From Elusimicrobiota bacterium (GTDB lineage Bacteria > Elusimicrobiota > Elusimicrobia > UBA1565 > UBA9628), in assembly GCA_003151975.1 (NCBI GenBank), contig PLZD01000059.1, positions 59,099 to 94,568 on the forward strand: a DNA stretch of 35,470 nt, given 5' to 3'. Position 1 is the first letter of the stretch. Each line of letters begins with the position of its first letter. Shown piece by piece: positions 7,484 to 15,802 of this stretch. The position numbers and the translations under genes were made by a program. The notes beneath the pieces were generated by a model. That model was given only the letters and a program-made list of their open reading frames with translations. It was not told where the DNA came from and made no database searches.

Positions 7484-8538
7484 AAGTAACGCTCGATAAG
7501 ATCGCATCGGCCACGAAGAACGCGCGCATACCGCGCGAGGTCCTGCTCAGCGAGGACGTGCCGGCCCAAGAGGGCATGGTGCTCGCCGTGCGCGTGCACG
7601 GGACCAAGACCGTCTACAACCAGCTCGAGGACACGCACGGCCGCATGATCGGCCTCAACGACGGCGACGTGATCGCGGCCGTGCTGGGATCGCGGCGCGC
7701 GCTGCGCGGCTACGCGGGTATGGTTCCGCAAAGCGTGAAAGTCGGAGACAAGCTCGACATTCTGAACCTCGGCGGCGTCATCGGGCGCTGCACGTCGACC
7801 AACATCGAGCTCGGCCGGCCTCTCCAGGCCGAGGTGCTCGGCCAGGTGCTGACCTTCCCGTTTCTCGGAGAGCGCGAGGGCGTCCCTGCATCAATAAGAA
7901 CGAACGCCATTCCTTGGAGCGAGACGCTGGATCATTCCGCTCCTATCGTCTATGTCGCTGGGACCTGCATGAACGCCGGCAAGACCTTCGCCTGCGGCGA
8001 GATCATCCGCTACCTCACGCGCAAAGGCTACCGCGTCTGCGGCGCCAAGCTCACCGGCGTCTCGCTTTTGCGCGACACGCTGAGCATGATCGACCGGGGC
8101 GCTATCGCCAGCCTCTCGTTTAACGACGCGGGGGTCGTTTCGACGACCGACGCGGTCTCGATGCCGGTCTCGAAAGGCCTGCTGAACGCTCTTAATAAGG
8201 AAGAGCCCGACTGTTTGGTCGTGGAGCTCGGCGACGGCATCCTGGGAGAATACGGAGTCCAAGCCATTCTCGCCGACGACGAGCTCATGGCTCCGGCCGC
8301 CGCGCACATACTTTGCGCGACCGACCCCGTGGCCGCGTGGGGCGCCGTCGAGCTCTTCAAGAACCGCTTCAAGCGCGAGGTCAGCCTGATCTCGGGGCCC
8401 GCCACCGACAACGCCGTCGGCAAGGACTTCATCGAGAAGCAGATCGGAGTCAAGGCGCTCAACGCGCGCATCGAGTACGAGCAGCTCGGCGCGTTCGTCG
8501 AGGCGGCGGTCTTCGGGAACAAGAATGAAGAAGCTTAG
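7480..8538 (+). CDS. P-loop protein of unknown function in arginine operon (BioD/MobB/DUF1611-like)
   Basis: Not a named arginine enzyme. The 352-residue protein has two parts. Residues 1-125 are beta-rich with many glycines (EGMVLAVRVHG, GLNDGDVIAAVLG, VGDKLDILNLGG). From about 155 there is a nucleotide-binding core: Walker A GTCMNAGKT at 161-169, then CGAKLTG near 187-193, PDCLVVELGDGILGEYG near 243-259, and a late CATDPVAAWG segment. The order P-loop, A-x-x-TG, then an acidic strand with G-x-G recalls DUF1611/DgcN and BioD/MobB proteins. DgcN has been reported to N-acetylate D-glutamate (from memory). It is locked between argG and argC by 4- and 14-base overlaps, with GGGAG before its ATG. 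No glutamate N-acetyltransferase is recognisable in the operon, so a role in glutamate acylation is an attractive but untested inference. Confidence 0.7.
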   Translation: MKVTLDKIASATKNARIPREVLLSEDVPAQEGMVLAVRVHGTKTVYNQLEDTHGRMIGLNDGDVIAAVLGSRRALRGYAGMVPQSVKVGDKLDILNLGGVIGRCTSTNIELGRPLQAEVLGQVLTFPFLGEREGVPASIRTNAIPWSETLDHSAPIVYVAGTCMNAGKTFACGEIIRYLTRKGYRVCGAKLTGVSLLRDTLSMIDRGAIASLSFNDAGVVSTTDAVSMPVSKGLLNALNKEEPDCLVVELGDGILGEYGVQAILADDELMAPAAAHILCATDPVAAWGAVELFKNRFKREVSLISGPATDNAVGKDFIEKQIGVKALNARIEYEQLGAFVEAAVFGNKNEEA

Positions 8539-9556
8539 AATCGGCATCGAGGGCGGCGCGGGATTTGCGGGCGGCGAGCTCATACGGATTTTGCTCTCGC
8601 ATCCGAAGGTGCAGATCGCGCAGGCGACGTCGTCGACTTTCCCCGGCCAGCCCGTCTTCATGGCGCACCCGAACTTGCGCGGGAGAACCGACCTCAAGTT
8701 TTCACTGAAGCTCGACTATGACCGCCTCGACGTCTTGTTCATGGCCGGCGGCCACGGCGACGCGATGGGCGAGGTTCCGGCCATCATCCACCAGGGCGCC
8801 AAGAAGCTGCGGATCATCGACCTGTCAGGAGATTTTAGGCTCAAAGATCCGGCGCTCTATCCCGAGTGGTACGGGCGCACGCATCATTCGCCGGAACTGC
8901 TGAAGAGTTTCTCGTACGGGCTCACCGAGCTCAACCGCAAGAACATCGCCAAGGCGCGCTGGATCGCAAATCCAGGGTGCTTCGCGACCGCGGCCGCGAT
9001 CGCGCTGGGGCCGCTGGCGCGCGGCGGCGTGACGGGCACGGTCGCGGTCACGGCGGTCACGGGCTCGTCGGGCTCGGGCGCCTCGCCGTCTCTCATCACG
9101 CATCACCCTACGCGGCACGCCAACATGAAGGCCTACAAGCCGTTCCGGCATCAGCACGTGCCCGAAGTCGAGATGATCCTCGAGCAGTTGGCAGGCCGCA
9201 AAGCGCTTAAGCTTTCATTGGTTCCGGTGTCCGGCCCGTTTGCGCGCGGCATCTACGCGGTCTGCCAGACCGACCTGCCCAAGGGCTGGACGCTCGAGAC
9301 GGTCAAGAAGCTCTACATCGATCTTTACGGCGGCAGTTCGTTCGTGCGTCTCGTCGAGGAGCCTCCGACGCTCGGCGCCGTCAACGGCAGCAATCATTGC
9401 GACGTCTACGTCACGGTCCAGGACGGCCGCATCGGCGTCATCTCGGCCATCGACAACCTGATCAAGGGCGCTTCCGGCCAAGCGGTGCAAAACCTCAACG
9501 TGATGATGGGCTGGGACGAGAAAACGGGCTTGGACTTCGCGGGGCACTATCCATGA
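8525..9556 (+). CDS. argC: N-acetyl-gamma-glutamyl-phosphate reductase
   Basis: NADPH-dependent reductase converting N-acyl-glutamyl phosphate to the semialdehyde, third step of arginine synthesis. The protein has 343 residues. The N-terminal Rossmann segment reads IEGGAGFAGGELIR, where IxGAxGYxGxEL is usual, so it is slightly variant. IIDLSGDFRL (near 98) and the catalytic Cys in ANPGCFAT (near 148) are intact, as is the later HQHVPE segment. The ATG lies 14 bases inside the end of the P-loop gene, and its stop overlaps the next start (ATGATGA). It shares the pathway intermediate with argB and argD products encoded downstream. Confidence 0.95.
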   Translation: MKKLRIGIEGGAGFAGGELIRILLSHPKVQIAQATSSTFPGQPVFMAHPNLRGRTDLKFSLKLDYDRLDVLFMAGGHGDAMGEVPAIIHQGAKKLRIIDLSGDFRLKDPALYPEWYGRTHHSPELLKSFSYGLTELNRKNIAKARWIANPGCFATAAAIALGPLARGGVTGTVAVTAVTGSSGSGASPSLITHHPTRHANMKAYKPFRHQHVPEVEMILEQLAGRKALKLSLVPVSGPFARGIYAVCQTDLPKGWTLETVKKLYIDLYGGSSFVRLVEEPPTLGAVNGSNHCDVYVTVQDGRIGVISAIDNLIKGASGQAVQNLNVMMGWDEKTGLDFAGHYP

Positions 9557-10716
9557 TGGATTGGAAGAAAGAAGAAGATAAATTCGTCCTGCCGACGTAC
9601 GAGAAATTCCCGTTCGTCCTCGAGCGGGGGGAAGGCTGCTTCGTTTGGGACGACGAGGGGAACAAATACCTCGATCTGTACGGCGGCCACGCGGTCTGCG
9701 CGTTGGGGCACTCGCCCAAAGCCGTCTGCGATGCGATTTCGGAGCAATCGAAAAAGTTGCTCTTCTATTCAAACCTGGTCTACCACCCGGAGCGAGCGAG
9801 AGCGGCCCAGCGACTCGCGGACCTCTGCGGCGGCGGCCAGGTCTTTTTCTGCAACTCGGGCGCCGAGGCCAACGAGAACGCGATGCGCGTGGCGCGCTTG
9901 GTCACCGGCAGGCCGATGATCCTGGCGACGATGGGCTCGTTCCACGGACGCACGGCCGGCGCCATGGCCGCCACGGGAAACCCGAAGTACATGAAGCTCT
10001 CGGGCCTGGGCGCTTCCGTCGCGCACGTGCCGTTCGGCGACATCGCGGCGGCGTCGGCCATGATCGACGAGCAGACCGCGGGCGTGCTGCTCGAGCCGAT
10101 CCAAAGCATGGCGGGCATCGTCGAGCCGCCCGAGGGCTACCTCGAGGCGCTCGAGAAGCTCTGCCGCGAGCGCGGCGCGCTTTTGATCTTCGATGAGGTC
10201 CAGACGGGCCTCGGCCGCGTCGGCGCGCGGAGCGCCGCGGAGCTGTTCGGCGTGAAGCCCCACTTGCAGACCTTCGCGAAGGCGCTCGGCTCGGGCGTTC
10301 CCGCCGGCGCCGTTCTCGCCTCGCCGGAGATCGCGGCGAAAGTAAAACAAGGCGATCTCGGCTCGACCTTCGGCGGCGGGCCGCTGGCCTGCGCCGCGGT
10401 CTCGGCCACGCTCGGTGAAATCTCTGGGCGCAAACTTTGGGAAAACGCAGCGAAGATGGAAGCGCTCGTACGGGAAACCTTCAAGCTCCCGCGCATCAAA
10501 GCGATCCGGGGCAAAGGCCTTTTGCTCGGCATCGTTTTGGACGGCCCATCGAAGGCCGTGCGCAAAGCTTTGCTCGAGAAGCGCATACTCGTCGGCGGCG
10601 CGGACGATCCAAACGTGATCCGTTTGCTGCCGCCGCTGACGGTGACGGAGAGCGAGATCCTAACGCTCAGGAACGCCTTGGCCGAAATATTCGCCGGCGA
10701 GGCCGTGGCGGCATAA
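9553..10716 (+). CDS. argD: Acetylornithine aminotransferase (class III PLP enzyme)
   Basis: PLP-dependent aminotransferase giving N-acylornithine from the semialdehyde and glutamate. It has 387 residues and starts at the ATG overlapping the argC stop; a second ATG follows at once at 9556. Landmarks are LDLYGGHAVCALGHS near the N-terminus, FFCNSGAEANENA (PLP phosphate site), SFHGRTAGAMAATG, the IFDEVQTGLGR strand with the PLP-pairing aspartate, and TFAKALGSGVPAG, which contains the Schiff-base lysine. The class also includes succinylornithine and ornithine aminotransferases; operon position decides for arginine synthesis. Only two bases separate it from the carbamoyltransferase gene. Confidence 0.93.
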   Translation: MMDWKKEEDKFVLPTYEKFPFVLERGEGCFVWDDEGNKYLDLYGGHAVCALGHSPKAVCDAISEQSKKLLFYSNLVYHPERARAAQRLADLCGGGQVFFCNSGAEANENAMRVARLVTGRPMILATMGSFHGRTAGAMAATGNPKYMKLSGLGASVAHVPFGDIAAASAMIDEQTAGVLLEPIQSMAGIVEPPEGYLEALEKLCRERGALLIFDEVQTGLGRVGARSAAELFGVKPHLQTFAKALGSGVPAGAVLASPEIAAKVKQGDLGSTFGGGPLACAAVSATLGEISGRKLWENAAKMEALVRETFKLPRIKAIRGKGLLLGIVLDGPSKAVRKALLEKRILVGGADDPNVIRLLPPLTVTESEILTLRNALAEIFAGEAVAA

Positions 10717-10718
10717 CC

Positions 10719-11747
10719 ATGAAGCACTTCACGCATCTGCGCGATTTCAGCAGCGCGGAGTTCGTCGCGCTGGCCGAGGAAGTCTTGCGGCTCAAGAAAA
10801 ATCCGCCGACGGACAAGCCGCTCGCGGGCAAGACCGTGGGTCTCTGCTTTATGAACCCGTCCTTGCGCACGCAGGTCTCGACCGAGGTCGCCGCCGTGTC
10901 GCTTGGCGCGCACGCCATCGTGCTGGCGCTGGGCACCGATACCTGGAAGATGGAGTTCGAGGACGGTGCCGTCATGGACGGTGCTGCCGCCGAGCATTTG
11001 AAGGAAGCCGTGCCGGTCCTTTCGCGCTACTGTCAGGCTTTGGGCCTGCGCTCTTTTCCGAACGGCGCGAGCTGGGCCGAGGACAAAAAGGAACCGTATT
11101 TGTCCGCGTTCAAGAAATACGCGACGGTGCCCGTCGTTAATCTTGAGTCCGCCACCGGCCATCCATGCCAGGCCTTGGCGGATCTTGCGACGATCAAAGA
11201 GCGCATGAAGCCGAAGGGCAAGAATTTCCTGCTGACCTGGGCGCCGCACATCAAGGGCCTGCCGATGGCGGTGCCGAATTCGACCGCCGAGATGGCCGCG
11301 GCGGGCGGAATGAACGTGACGATCGCGCGGCCCGAGGGTTTTGACCTCGATGGCGAGATCATGAAGAATGTCCGCGCGCGCTGCGAGGAAAACGGTTCCT
11401 CGCTGACCGTGACCGACAAGGTCCCCGAGGCTTATGAGGAACAGCACGTGGTTTACGCGAAGTCGTGGGGCTCGATTAAGGACTACGGCAAACCTCTTCC
11501 GTCGGATGCCGCCTTCCGCGCCAAGTGGATGGTCACGCCCGATAAAATGAAGAAGACCGATGACGCCATCTTCATGCACTGCCTGCCCGTGCGGCGCAAC
11601 CTCGTCGTGCACGACGGCGTGCTCGACGGGCCGTGGTCGGTCGTCGTCGACCAGGCCGAAAACCGCCTGCACGCCGCCAAAGCCGTTTTGCTCAATTTGC
11701 TCGCGCCCCATAAACTCGAAACCGCCGCAAGGAGACACGCTCGATGA
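10719..11747 (+). CDS. argF': N-acylornithine carbamoyltransferase (acetyl- or succinylornithine type)
   Basis: Transfers the carbamoyl group to an N-acylated ornithine instead of ornithine, giving N-acylcitrulline. The 342-residue protein carries NPSLRT (46-51) for carbamoyl phosphate, WKMEFEDGAVMDG (76-88), TWAPHIKGLPMAVPNS in the middle, and HCLPVRRN near the end, features of the Xanthomonas AOTCase and Bacteroides SOTCase family rather than classical OTCase. At the loop where, from memory, AOTCase has Glu92 and SOTCase has Pro90, this protein has Ala (DGAAAEH, Ala91). A lysine in RLHAAKAVL matches the position of the carboxylated lysine of AOTCase, which favours an acetylated substrate. 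The adjacent M20 deacylase and argB fit the pathway. Substrate choice remains inferred. Confidence 0.88.
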   Translation: MKHFTHLRDFSSAEFVALAEEVLRLKKNPPTDKPLAGKTVGLCFMNPSLRTQVSTEVAAVSLGAHAIVLALGTDTWKMEFEDGAVMDGAAAEHLKEAVPVLSRYCQALGLRSFPNGASWAEDKKEPYLSAFKKYATVPVVNLESATGHPCQALADLATIKERMKPKGKNFLLTWAPHIKGLPMAVPNSTAEMAAAGGMNVTIARPEGFDLDGEIMKNVRARCEENGSSLTVTDKVPEAYEEQHVVYAKSWGSIKDYGKPLPSDAAFRAKWMVTPDKMKKTDDAIFMHCLPVRRNLVVHDGVLDGPWSVVVDQAENRLHAAKAVLLNLLAPHKLETAARRHAR

Positions 11748-12691
11748 CCGACTCGCCCATCATGCTCAAGCAGGCCATTCCCTACATCCGCCTGTATAAA
11801 GGAAAGATTTTCGTCGTGAAAGTGGGAGGCCGCATCGTCGGCCGCCGCGACATGCTCGACAACTTGATCGAAGACATCTGCCTGCTCCAGCAGGTCGGCG
11901 TCAAGATCGTGCTCGTCCACGGCGGCGGGCCGCAGGCCACCGAGATGTCCCGGAAGTTGGGTCTCGAGCCCGAGATCATCGCCGGCCGCCGCGTGACCGA
12001 CGCCAAGACCCTCGAGGTCGCCAAGATGGTCTACGCGGGCACGCTCAACATCGACATCCTGTCCTCGTGCCGGACGCACCACAGCCCCGCCGTCGGCATC
12101 TCCGGCGTCGACGGCGGCCTCATCACCGCGCACAAGCGGCAGAAGGGCATGGTCGAGAAGACGCCGGGCGCCGAGCCCGTCGAGGTCGACTTTGGATTTG
12201 TCGGCGACATCGACAAGGTTAATCCCAAAGTCCTCAATCATCTTTTGGAAGGCGGCCTGACGCCCGTCGTCTCGTGCCTCGGCGCCGACGAGGAAGGCGT
12301 CATACTCAACATCAACGCGGACTCGGTCGCGCAGGCCATCGCGGGCGCTTTGGGCGCCGAGAAGCTCGTGATCGTGACCGACACCGAGGGCCTGCTCAAG
12401 GACGCCTCCGATCCGTCGAGCTTGGTCTCATACACGGATGCCGAGGAGATCGAGACCTTCAAGCGCGAAGGGCGCCTTACGGGCGGCATGTTGCCCAAGG
12501 TCGACGCGTGCGTGAAGGCGCTTCGGGGCGGCGTGCGCCGCACCCACATCATCAACGGCACCAAGCCGGGTGCCCTTCTTCGAGAAATCTTCACCAACGC
12601 CGGCTGCGGCACGATGATCGTCGAGCGCCGCGAGAAGCAGACTTACCAGCAGGCGGAGCTTGCGCCCGAGCCGCAGGCGGTCTCTGCGTGA
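11744..12691 (+). CDS. argB: Acetylglutamate kinase
   Basis: Amino-acid-kinase-fold enzyme phosphorylating N-acetylglutamate, usually the arginine-inhibited step. The 315-residue protein has FVVKVGGR near residue 22, LVHGGGPQ near 57 (substrate glycine loop), GRRVTDAKTLEVAKMVYAG, NINADSVAQAIAGALGAEKL, VTDTEGLL, and GGMLPKVDACVKAL near the C-terminus. It has a charged C-terminal extension of about 20 residues beyond the usual domain. The start overlaps the stop of the carbamoyltransferase gene (ATGA), with AAGGAG about 9 bases upstream. The substrate assignment (acetyl against succinyl) is tied to that of the preceding gene. Confidence 0.94.
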   Translation: MTDSPIMLKQAIPYIRLYKGKIFVVKVGGRIVGRRDMLDNLIEDICLLQQVGVKIVLVHGGGPQATEMSRKLGLEPEIIAGRRVTDAKTLEVAKMVYAGTLNIDILSSCRTHHSPAVGISGVDGGLITAHKRQKGMVEKTPGAEPVEVDFGFVGDIDKVNPKVLNHLLEGGLTPVVSCLGADEEGVILNINADSVAQAIAGALGAEKLVIVTDTEGLLKDASDPSSLVSYTDAEEIETFKREGRLTGGMLPKVDACVKALRGGVRRTHIINGTKPGALLREIFTNAGCGTMIVERREKQTYQQAELAPEPQAVSA

Positions 12692-13743
12692 ACGCCGTTG
12701 GGCTCCTTCGAGAGCTCGTCGCCATTTCCTCCGAGAGCGGCAAAGAGGACGCGGTCGTCTCGCGTCTTGAGGCCGTCTTTAAGGAGCTAGGCTGGTCGCC
12801 GATTCGAAGCGGGCGCAACCTGCACGCGATGCTGGGCTCGCAGGGGCCGCTGCTCTTGTTGAACTCGCACACCGACACCGTCCCCGTCGGCGAGAATTGG
12901 ACGAAGGACCCGCTCTCGGCGGCCATCGAGGACGGGAAGATCTACGGCCGCGGGACCAACGACGCGAAGGGCTGTCTTACGGCGATGATCCTCGGCGCGG
13001 CCAACGCTTTCGCCAAGAACGCGCCCAAAGGACGCGTTTGCGTGGCGGCGACTTGCGAAGAAGAGATTAATGGACACGGCCTCGAGACTCTAATCAAGGA
13101 GCTCCCGCGTCCCGACGCCGCCGTCGTCGGCGAGCCGACGGGCCTTCAGCCCGCCGTCGCGCAGAAAGGGCTCATGATCCTCGAAATCACGGCCGCGGGG
13201 CGTTCCGCGCACGCCGCGCACGGCGGCGGCGTCAACGCGATCGACGCCGCGGCAAAGGACGTTCTCGCGCTTTCGGGGCTCTCGTTTGATCGCGCGCACC
13301 CGTCGCTCGGCCGGCCGACTTTGGCCGTCACGCAGATTTCCGGCGGCACGCGGCACAACGTGATCCCCGACCGCTGCAAACTCGTAGTCGACATCCGCAC
13401 GACGCCCGACTACGCGCCCGAGGAGATCGTCGCGCAAGTGAAAAGTCTCGCGCGCGGCGAGGTCTCGGTGCGCTCGCAGCGCCTGGTCTCCGTCGCGACC
13501 GAAGTCTCCGAGCCCGTCGTAAAGGCCGCGGTGGCGGCCAAGCCCGGCGCCAAGCCCTATGGCTCGCCGACGCTCTCGGACTGGGTCTTCTTGAAGGGCA
13601 TCCCGACGGTCAAGGCGGGGCCCGGCGACTCCAAGCGCTCGCACACGCCCGACGAATACCTCGAGGTCGCCGAGCTCGAAGAAGGCGTGCTTTTCTACGA
13701 GAGCCTGATCCGGCGCTATTTCGAGCTGGCGAGCGGCAAATGA
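12688..13743 (+). CDS. M20-family deacylase, probable N-acetylcitrulline (ArgE/DapE-like) deacetylase
   Basis: Zinc-dependent amidohydrolase of 351 residues. Metal ligands of family M20 are in place: HTDTVP (His, near residue 59), GRGTNDAKG (bridging Asp), CEEE (catalytic Glu and ligand Glu), VGEPTG (Asp/Glu ligand) and SHTPDEYL near the C-terminus (His). The lid domain has the typical AHAAHGGGVNAIDAA segment. The start is GTG 12688, overlapping the argB stop (GTGA). Since the operon has an N-acylornithine carbamoyltransferase, the natural substrate is most likely N-acylcitrulline, giving citrulline for ArgG, as in Xanthomonas. Sequence alone could also fit acetylornithine or succinyl-diaminopimelate. 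Confidence 0.87.
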   Translation: MNAVGLLRELVAISSESGKEDAVVSRLEAVFKELGWSPIRSGRNLHAMLGSQGPLLLLNSHTDTVPVGENWTKDPLSAAIEDGKIYGRGTNDAKGCLTAMILGAANAFAKNAPKGRVCVAATCEEEINGHGLETLIKELPRPDAAVVGEPTGLQPAVAQKGLMILEITAAGRSAHAAHGGGVNAIDAAAKDVLALSGLSFDRAHPSLGRPTLAVTQISGGTRHNVIPDRCKLVVDIRTTPDYAPEEIVAQVKSLARGEVSVRSQRLVSVATEVSEPVVKAAVAAKPGAKPYGSPTLSDWVFLKGIPTVKAGPGDSKRSHTPDEYLEVAELEEGVLFYESLIRRYFELASGK

Positions 13744-15080
13744 AAAAACTTTGGCAGACCGAAGCCGGTCTCGATTCCGCTGTGGAGGCCTACACGGTTG
13801 GCAACGATCCCGAGCTCGACGCGCGGCTGCTCCCCTACGAAGTTTGCGGGTCGCTGGCGCACGCGGCGGGGCTCGTTAAAGCAGGGATTCTTTCAAAACA
13901 CGACCACGAGGGGTTGCGACGCGTCCTCCGGCGCGTCGCTCGACAAAACGGCGCTTTCAAGATCACGAGGGCGCAGGAAGATATTCATACGGCAATCGAG
14001 CAGGCGCTGGGGCCCATCGGTCTAAAAGTCCACGCGGGGCGCAGCCGCAACGATCAAGTTCAAGTCGACTTGCGGCTTTATCTAAAAGACACTCTCGGGC
14101 GGTTGATGGAGCTTTCCTGCGCGGCGGCCGCGGCTTGGGAAGAGTTCGGCCGCAGGCACGACGGCGCGGTCATGCCGGGCTACACGCACCTGCAGCGCGC
14201 GATGCCCACGACGGTAGGTCATTGGGCCGCCTCGCACGCCGAGGCTTTGCTCGAAGGCGTGCGCGCGCTCGAGTTCGCCTACAACGAGGTCGACGCGTGC
14301 CCGTTGGGCAGCGCCGCGGGCTTTGGCGTCGCCCTGCCGCTCGATCGTCCGTATGTCGCGCACCTCTTGGGCTTCTCGCGCGTGCAGCGCAACACCTTGC
14401 GCGTGCAATCCTCCCGGCCGCGGCTCGAGGCCGCCGTCGTCTCGGCGCTGGCGCTGGTCGCGCGCGACATCGGCACGCTGGCCTGGGACCTTTCGCTGTT
14501 CACGAGCGCCGAGTTCGGCTTTTTCTCCTTGGACCGCGCCTTCTGCACGGGCAGCAGCCTCATGCCGCAGAAGCGCAACCCCGACGTCGTCGAGCTCACA
14601 CGCGCGCGGGCGGCGATGTTCCCCGGCTGGCTGAGCCAAATCATGGCTATCGGACACCACTCCTCGGGCTATCACCGCGACTATCAGCTGACGAAAGGGC
14701 CGCTGATGGCGGCCGTCGACTGCGCCGGCCAGATGCTCGATATGACCTGCAGACTGCCCGGCGCGATCAGTGTCGACGAGAAACGCTGTGCCTCCGCCGT
14801 CACCAAGGACATGCTGGCCACGCACGAGACGCTGAGCCTGGTCAAGAACGGCGTGCCTTTTCGCACCGCCTACCGCCAAATCGCGGGCGGGGCGCGCAAG
14901 GCCGAGACCGCGCTTGAGCCCGCCGGCCGCGTGGAGCTGCCCTCATATCTCGGCGCTCCCGGCAATCCGGGCTGGTCCGAGATCGCGCGCGAGCGCAAAG
15001 CCATTCAGAAGAAGCTCTTGGCGCGCCGCAAACTCCTGCACACGGCATGGTCTCGCCTGCGCGAGCGCCCGCTGCGCTGA
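13740..15080 (+). CDS. argH: Argininosuccinate lyase
   Basis: Last enzyme of arginine synthesis, splitting argininosuccinate to arginine and fumarate; cytoplasmic tetramer of the fumarase/aspartase superfamily. It has 446 residues. N-terminal EDIHTAIE and HAGRSRNDQVQVDLRLY segments and GYTHLQRAMPTTVGHW form the active site. The superfamily signature GSSLMPQKRNPD contains the catalytic serine. The ATG overlaps the deacylase stop. It closes the operon: the stop lies only 6 bases from the stop of a convergent regulator gene, and I see no hairpin terminator between them. Confidence 0.95.
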   Translation: MKKLWQTEAGLDSAVEAYTVGNDPELDARLLPYEVCGSLAHAAGLVKAGILSKHDHEGLRRVLRRVARQNGAFKITRAQEDIHTAIEQALGPIGLKVHAGRSRNDQVQVDLRLYLKDTLGRLMELSCAAAAAWEEFGRRHDGAVMPGYTHLQRAMPTTVGHWAASHAEALLEGVRALEFAYNEVDACPLGSAAGFGVALPLDRPYVAHLLGFSRVQRNTLRVQSSRPRLEAAVVSALALVARDIGTLAWDLSLFTSAEFGFFSLDRAFCTGSSLMPQKRNPDVVELTRARAAMFPGWLSQIMAIGHHSSGYHRDYQLTKGPLMAAVDCAGQMLDMTCRLPGAISVDEKRCASAVTKDMLATHETLSLVKNGVPFRTAYRQIAGGARKAETALEPAGRVELPSYLGAPGNPGWSEIARERKAIQKKLLARRKLLHTAWSRLRERPLR

Positions 15081-15086
15081 TTTTCC

Positions 15087-15635
15087 TCAGATAATCTCGA
15101 TCGGCGCGTTTGCGAACGTGTAGACGCGAAACTCGATCTCAAACCCGTAGCGCTCCTCAAGACCCGCCGCAGTCATGTCCGCCATTTTTCGTACTTGCTC
15201 GAGATTTTCGTCGGTTGTGATTAAATCGACCGTGCCGACGCCCGTCATAACGTCCTTTAGCACGATCTTCCGGCACAACGGCTCGAACTCGCGATTAATG
15301 TCGCGGCCGATCTCGTTGACCAAGTGCCGCTCGCGGTCAAGCAGCGGCAGGACCAGCTCCGAGAGTATCGCATGATCGTCATTGAGTTTAACCGTCGCGC
15401 TCCGGCCCACCTTGGAGATCTCCAATAGTCGATATCGCGTCAGGAGTGACAGGACGTCAACGCAGGTCTTATGATGGATGCCAGCGATACGGGCGATTTG
15501 CCTTAGACTCAGGGGTGTATGGATGTACGCTAGCACACGAAGTACGGCGATAGCCGCCGGCGTCGGAAAAACTGCAGAGAGCGGATGAAGTCCGCCCGCG
15601 ACCGTGCGGCGAAAACTGTCTATTTTTCTAGCCAT
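15087..15635 (-). CDS. Winged-helix transcriptional regulator with degenerate nucleotidyltransferase-like tail
   Basis: Probable DNA-binding protein of 182 residues. Residues 25-95 form a MarR/ArsR-like winged helix (PAAIAVLRVLAYI, LRQIARIAGIHHKTCVDVLSLLTRYRLLE, then a GRSATVKLN wing). Residues 110-182 resemble the layout of minimal nucleotidyltransferases often fused to such helices: a TVDLITTDEN strand followed by a helix and a RYGFEIEFRVYTF strand. The GSRA(R/Y)G motif that should precede the acidic strand is missing, so no enzyme activity is expected; it may be a sensing or dimer domain. There is no ribosome site before the ATG. TATTTT lies 9 bases upstream on the minus strand, a possible leaderless promoter. 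It is convergent with argH and divergent from a secreted protein gene. Target unknown. Confidence 0.65.
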   Translation of the reverse strand: MARKIDSFRRTVAGGLHPLSAVFPTPAAIAVLRVLAYIHTPLSLRQIARIAGIHHKTCVDVLSLLTRYRLLEISKVGRSATVKLNDDHAILSELVLPLLDRERHLVNEIGRDINREFEPLCRKIVLKDVMTGVGTVDLITTDENLEQVRKMADMTAAGLEERYGFEIEFRVYTFANAPIEII

Positions 15636-15760
15636 ATGGCGGAAAAAATAGCCAATCTTTTGACTCCCATCGGCGGCCTTCCCATAAAGAGTATACGATT
15701 GAGGGGGGTAAAAAGTTCCGCTGTATTGGCAATTTCGAGCGCCCCCTGTCGGTTGAAGTG

Positions 15761-15769
15761 TGCTATATT
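15761..15769 (+). promoter_or_regulatory. Possible extended -10 promoter of secreted-protein gene
   Basis: TGC-TATATT (15761-15769) fits an extended -10 element; no good -35 is seen at 17 bases. The implied leader of about 25 bases contains a clear GGAGG (15793-15797). Confidence 0.4.
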
Positions 15770-15802
15770 GCGAATGACGGCGCTAAAAATTTGGAGGACT
15801 CG

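Noticed and set aside
6212-7507. Long open frame antisense to argG (431 codons)
   Set aside because: Mirror frame of a GC-rich real gene; no ribosome site, no family resemblance, low-complexity Arg/Asp/Leu content.
10137-11738. 533-codon minus-strand open frame over argD and the carbamoyltransferase
   Set aside because: Spans two real genes and their junction; no recognisable domain.
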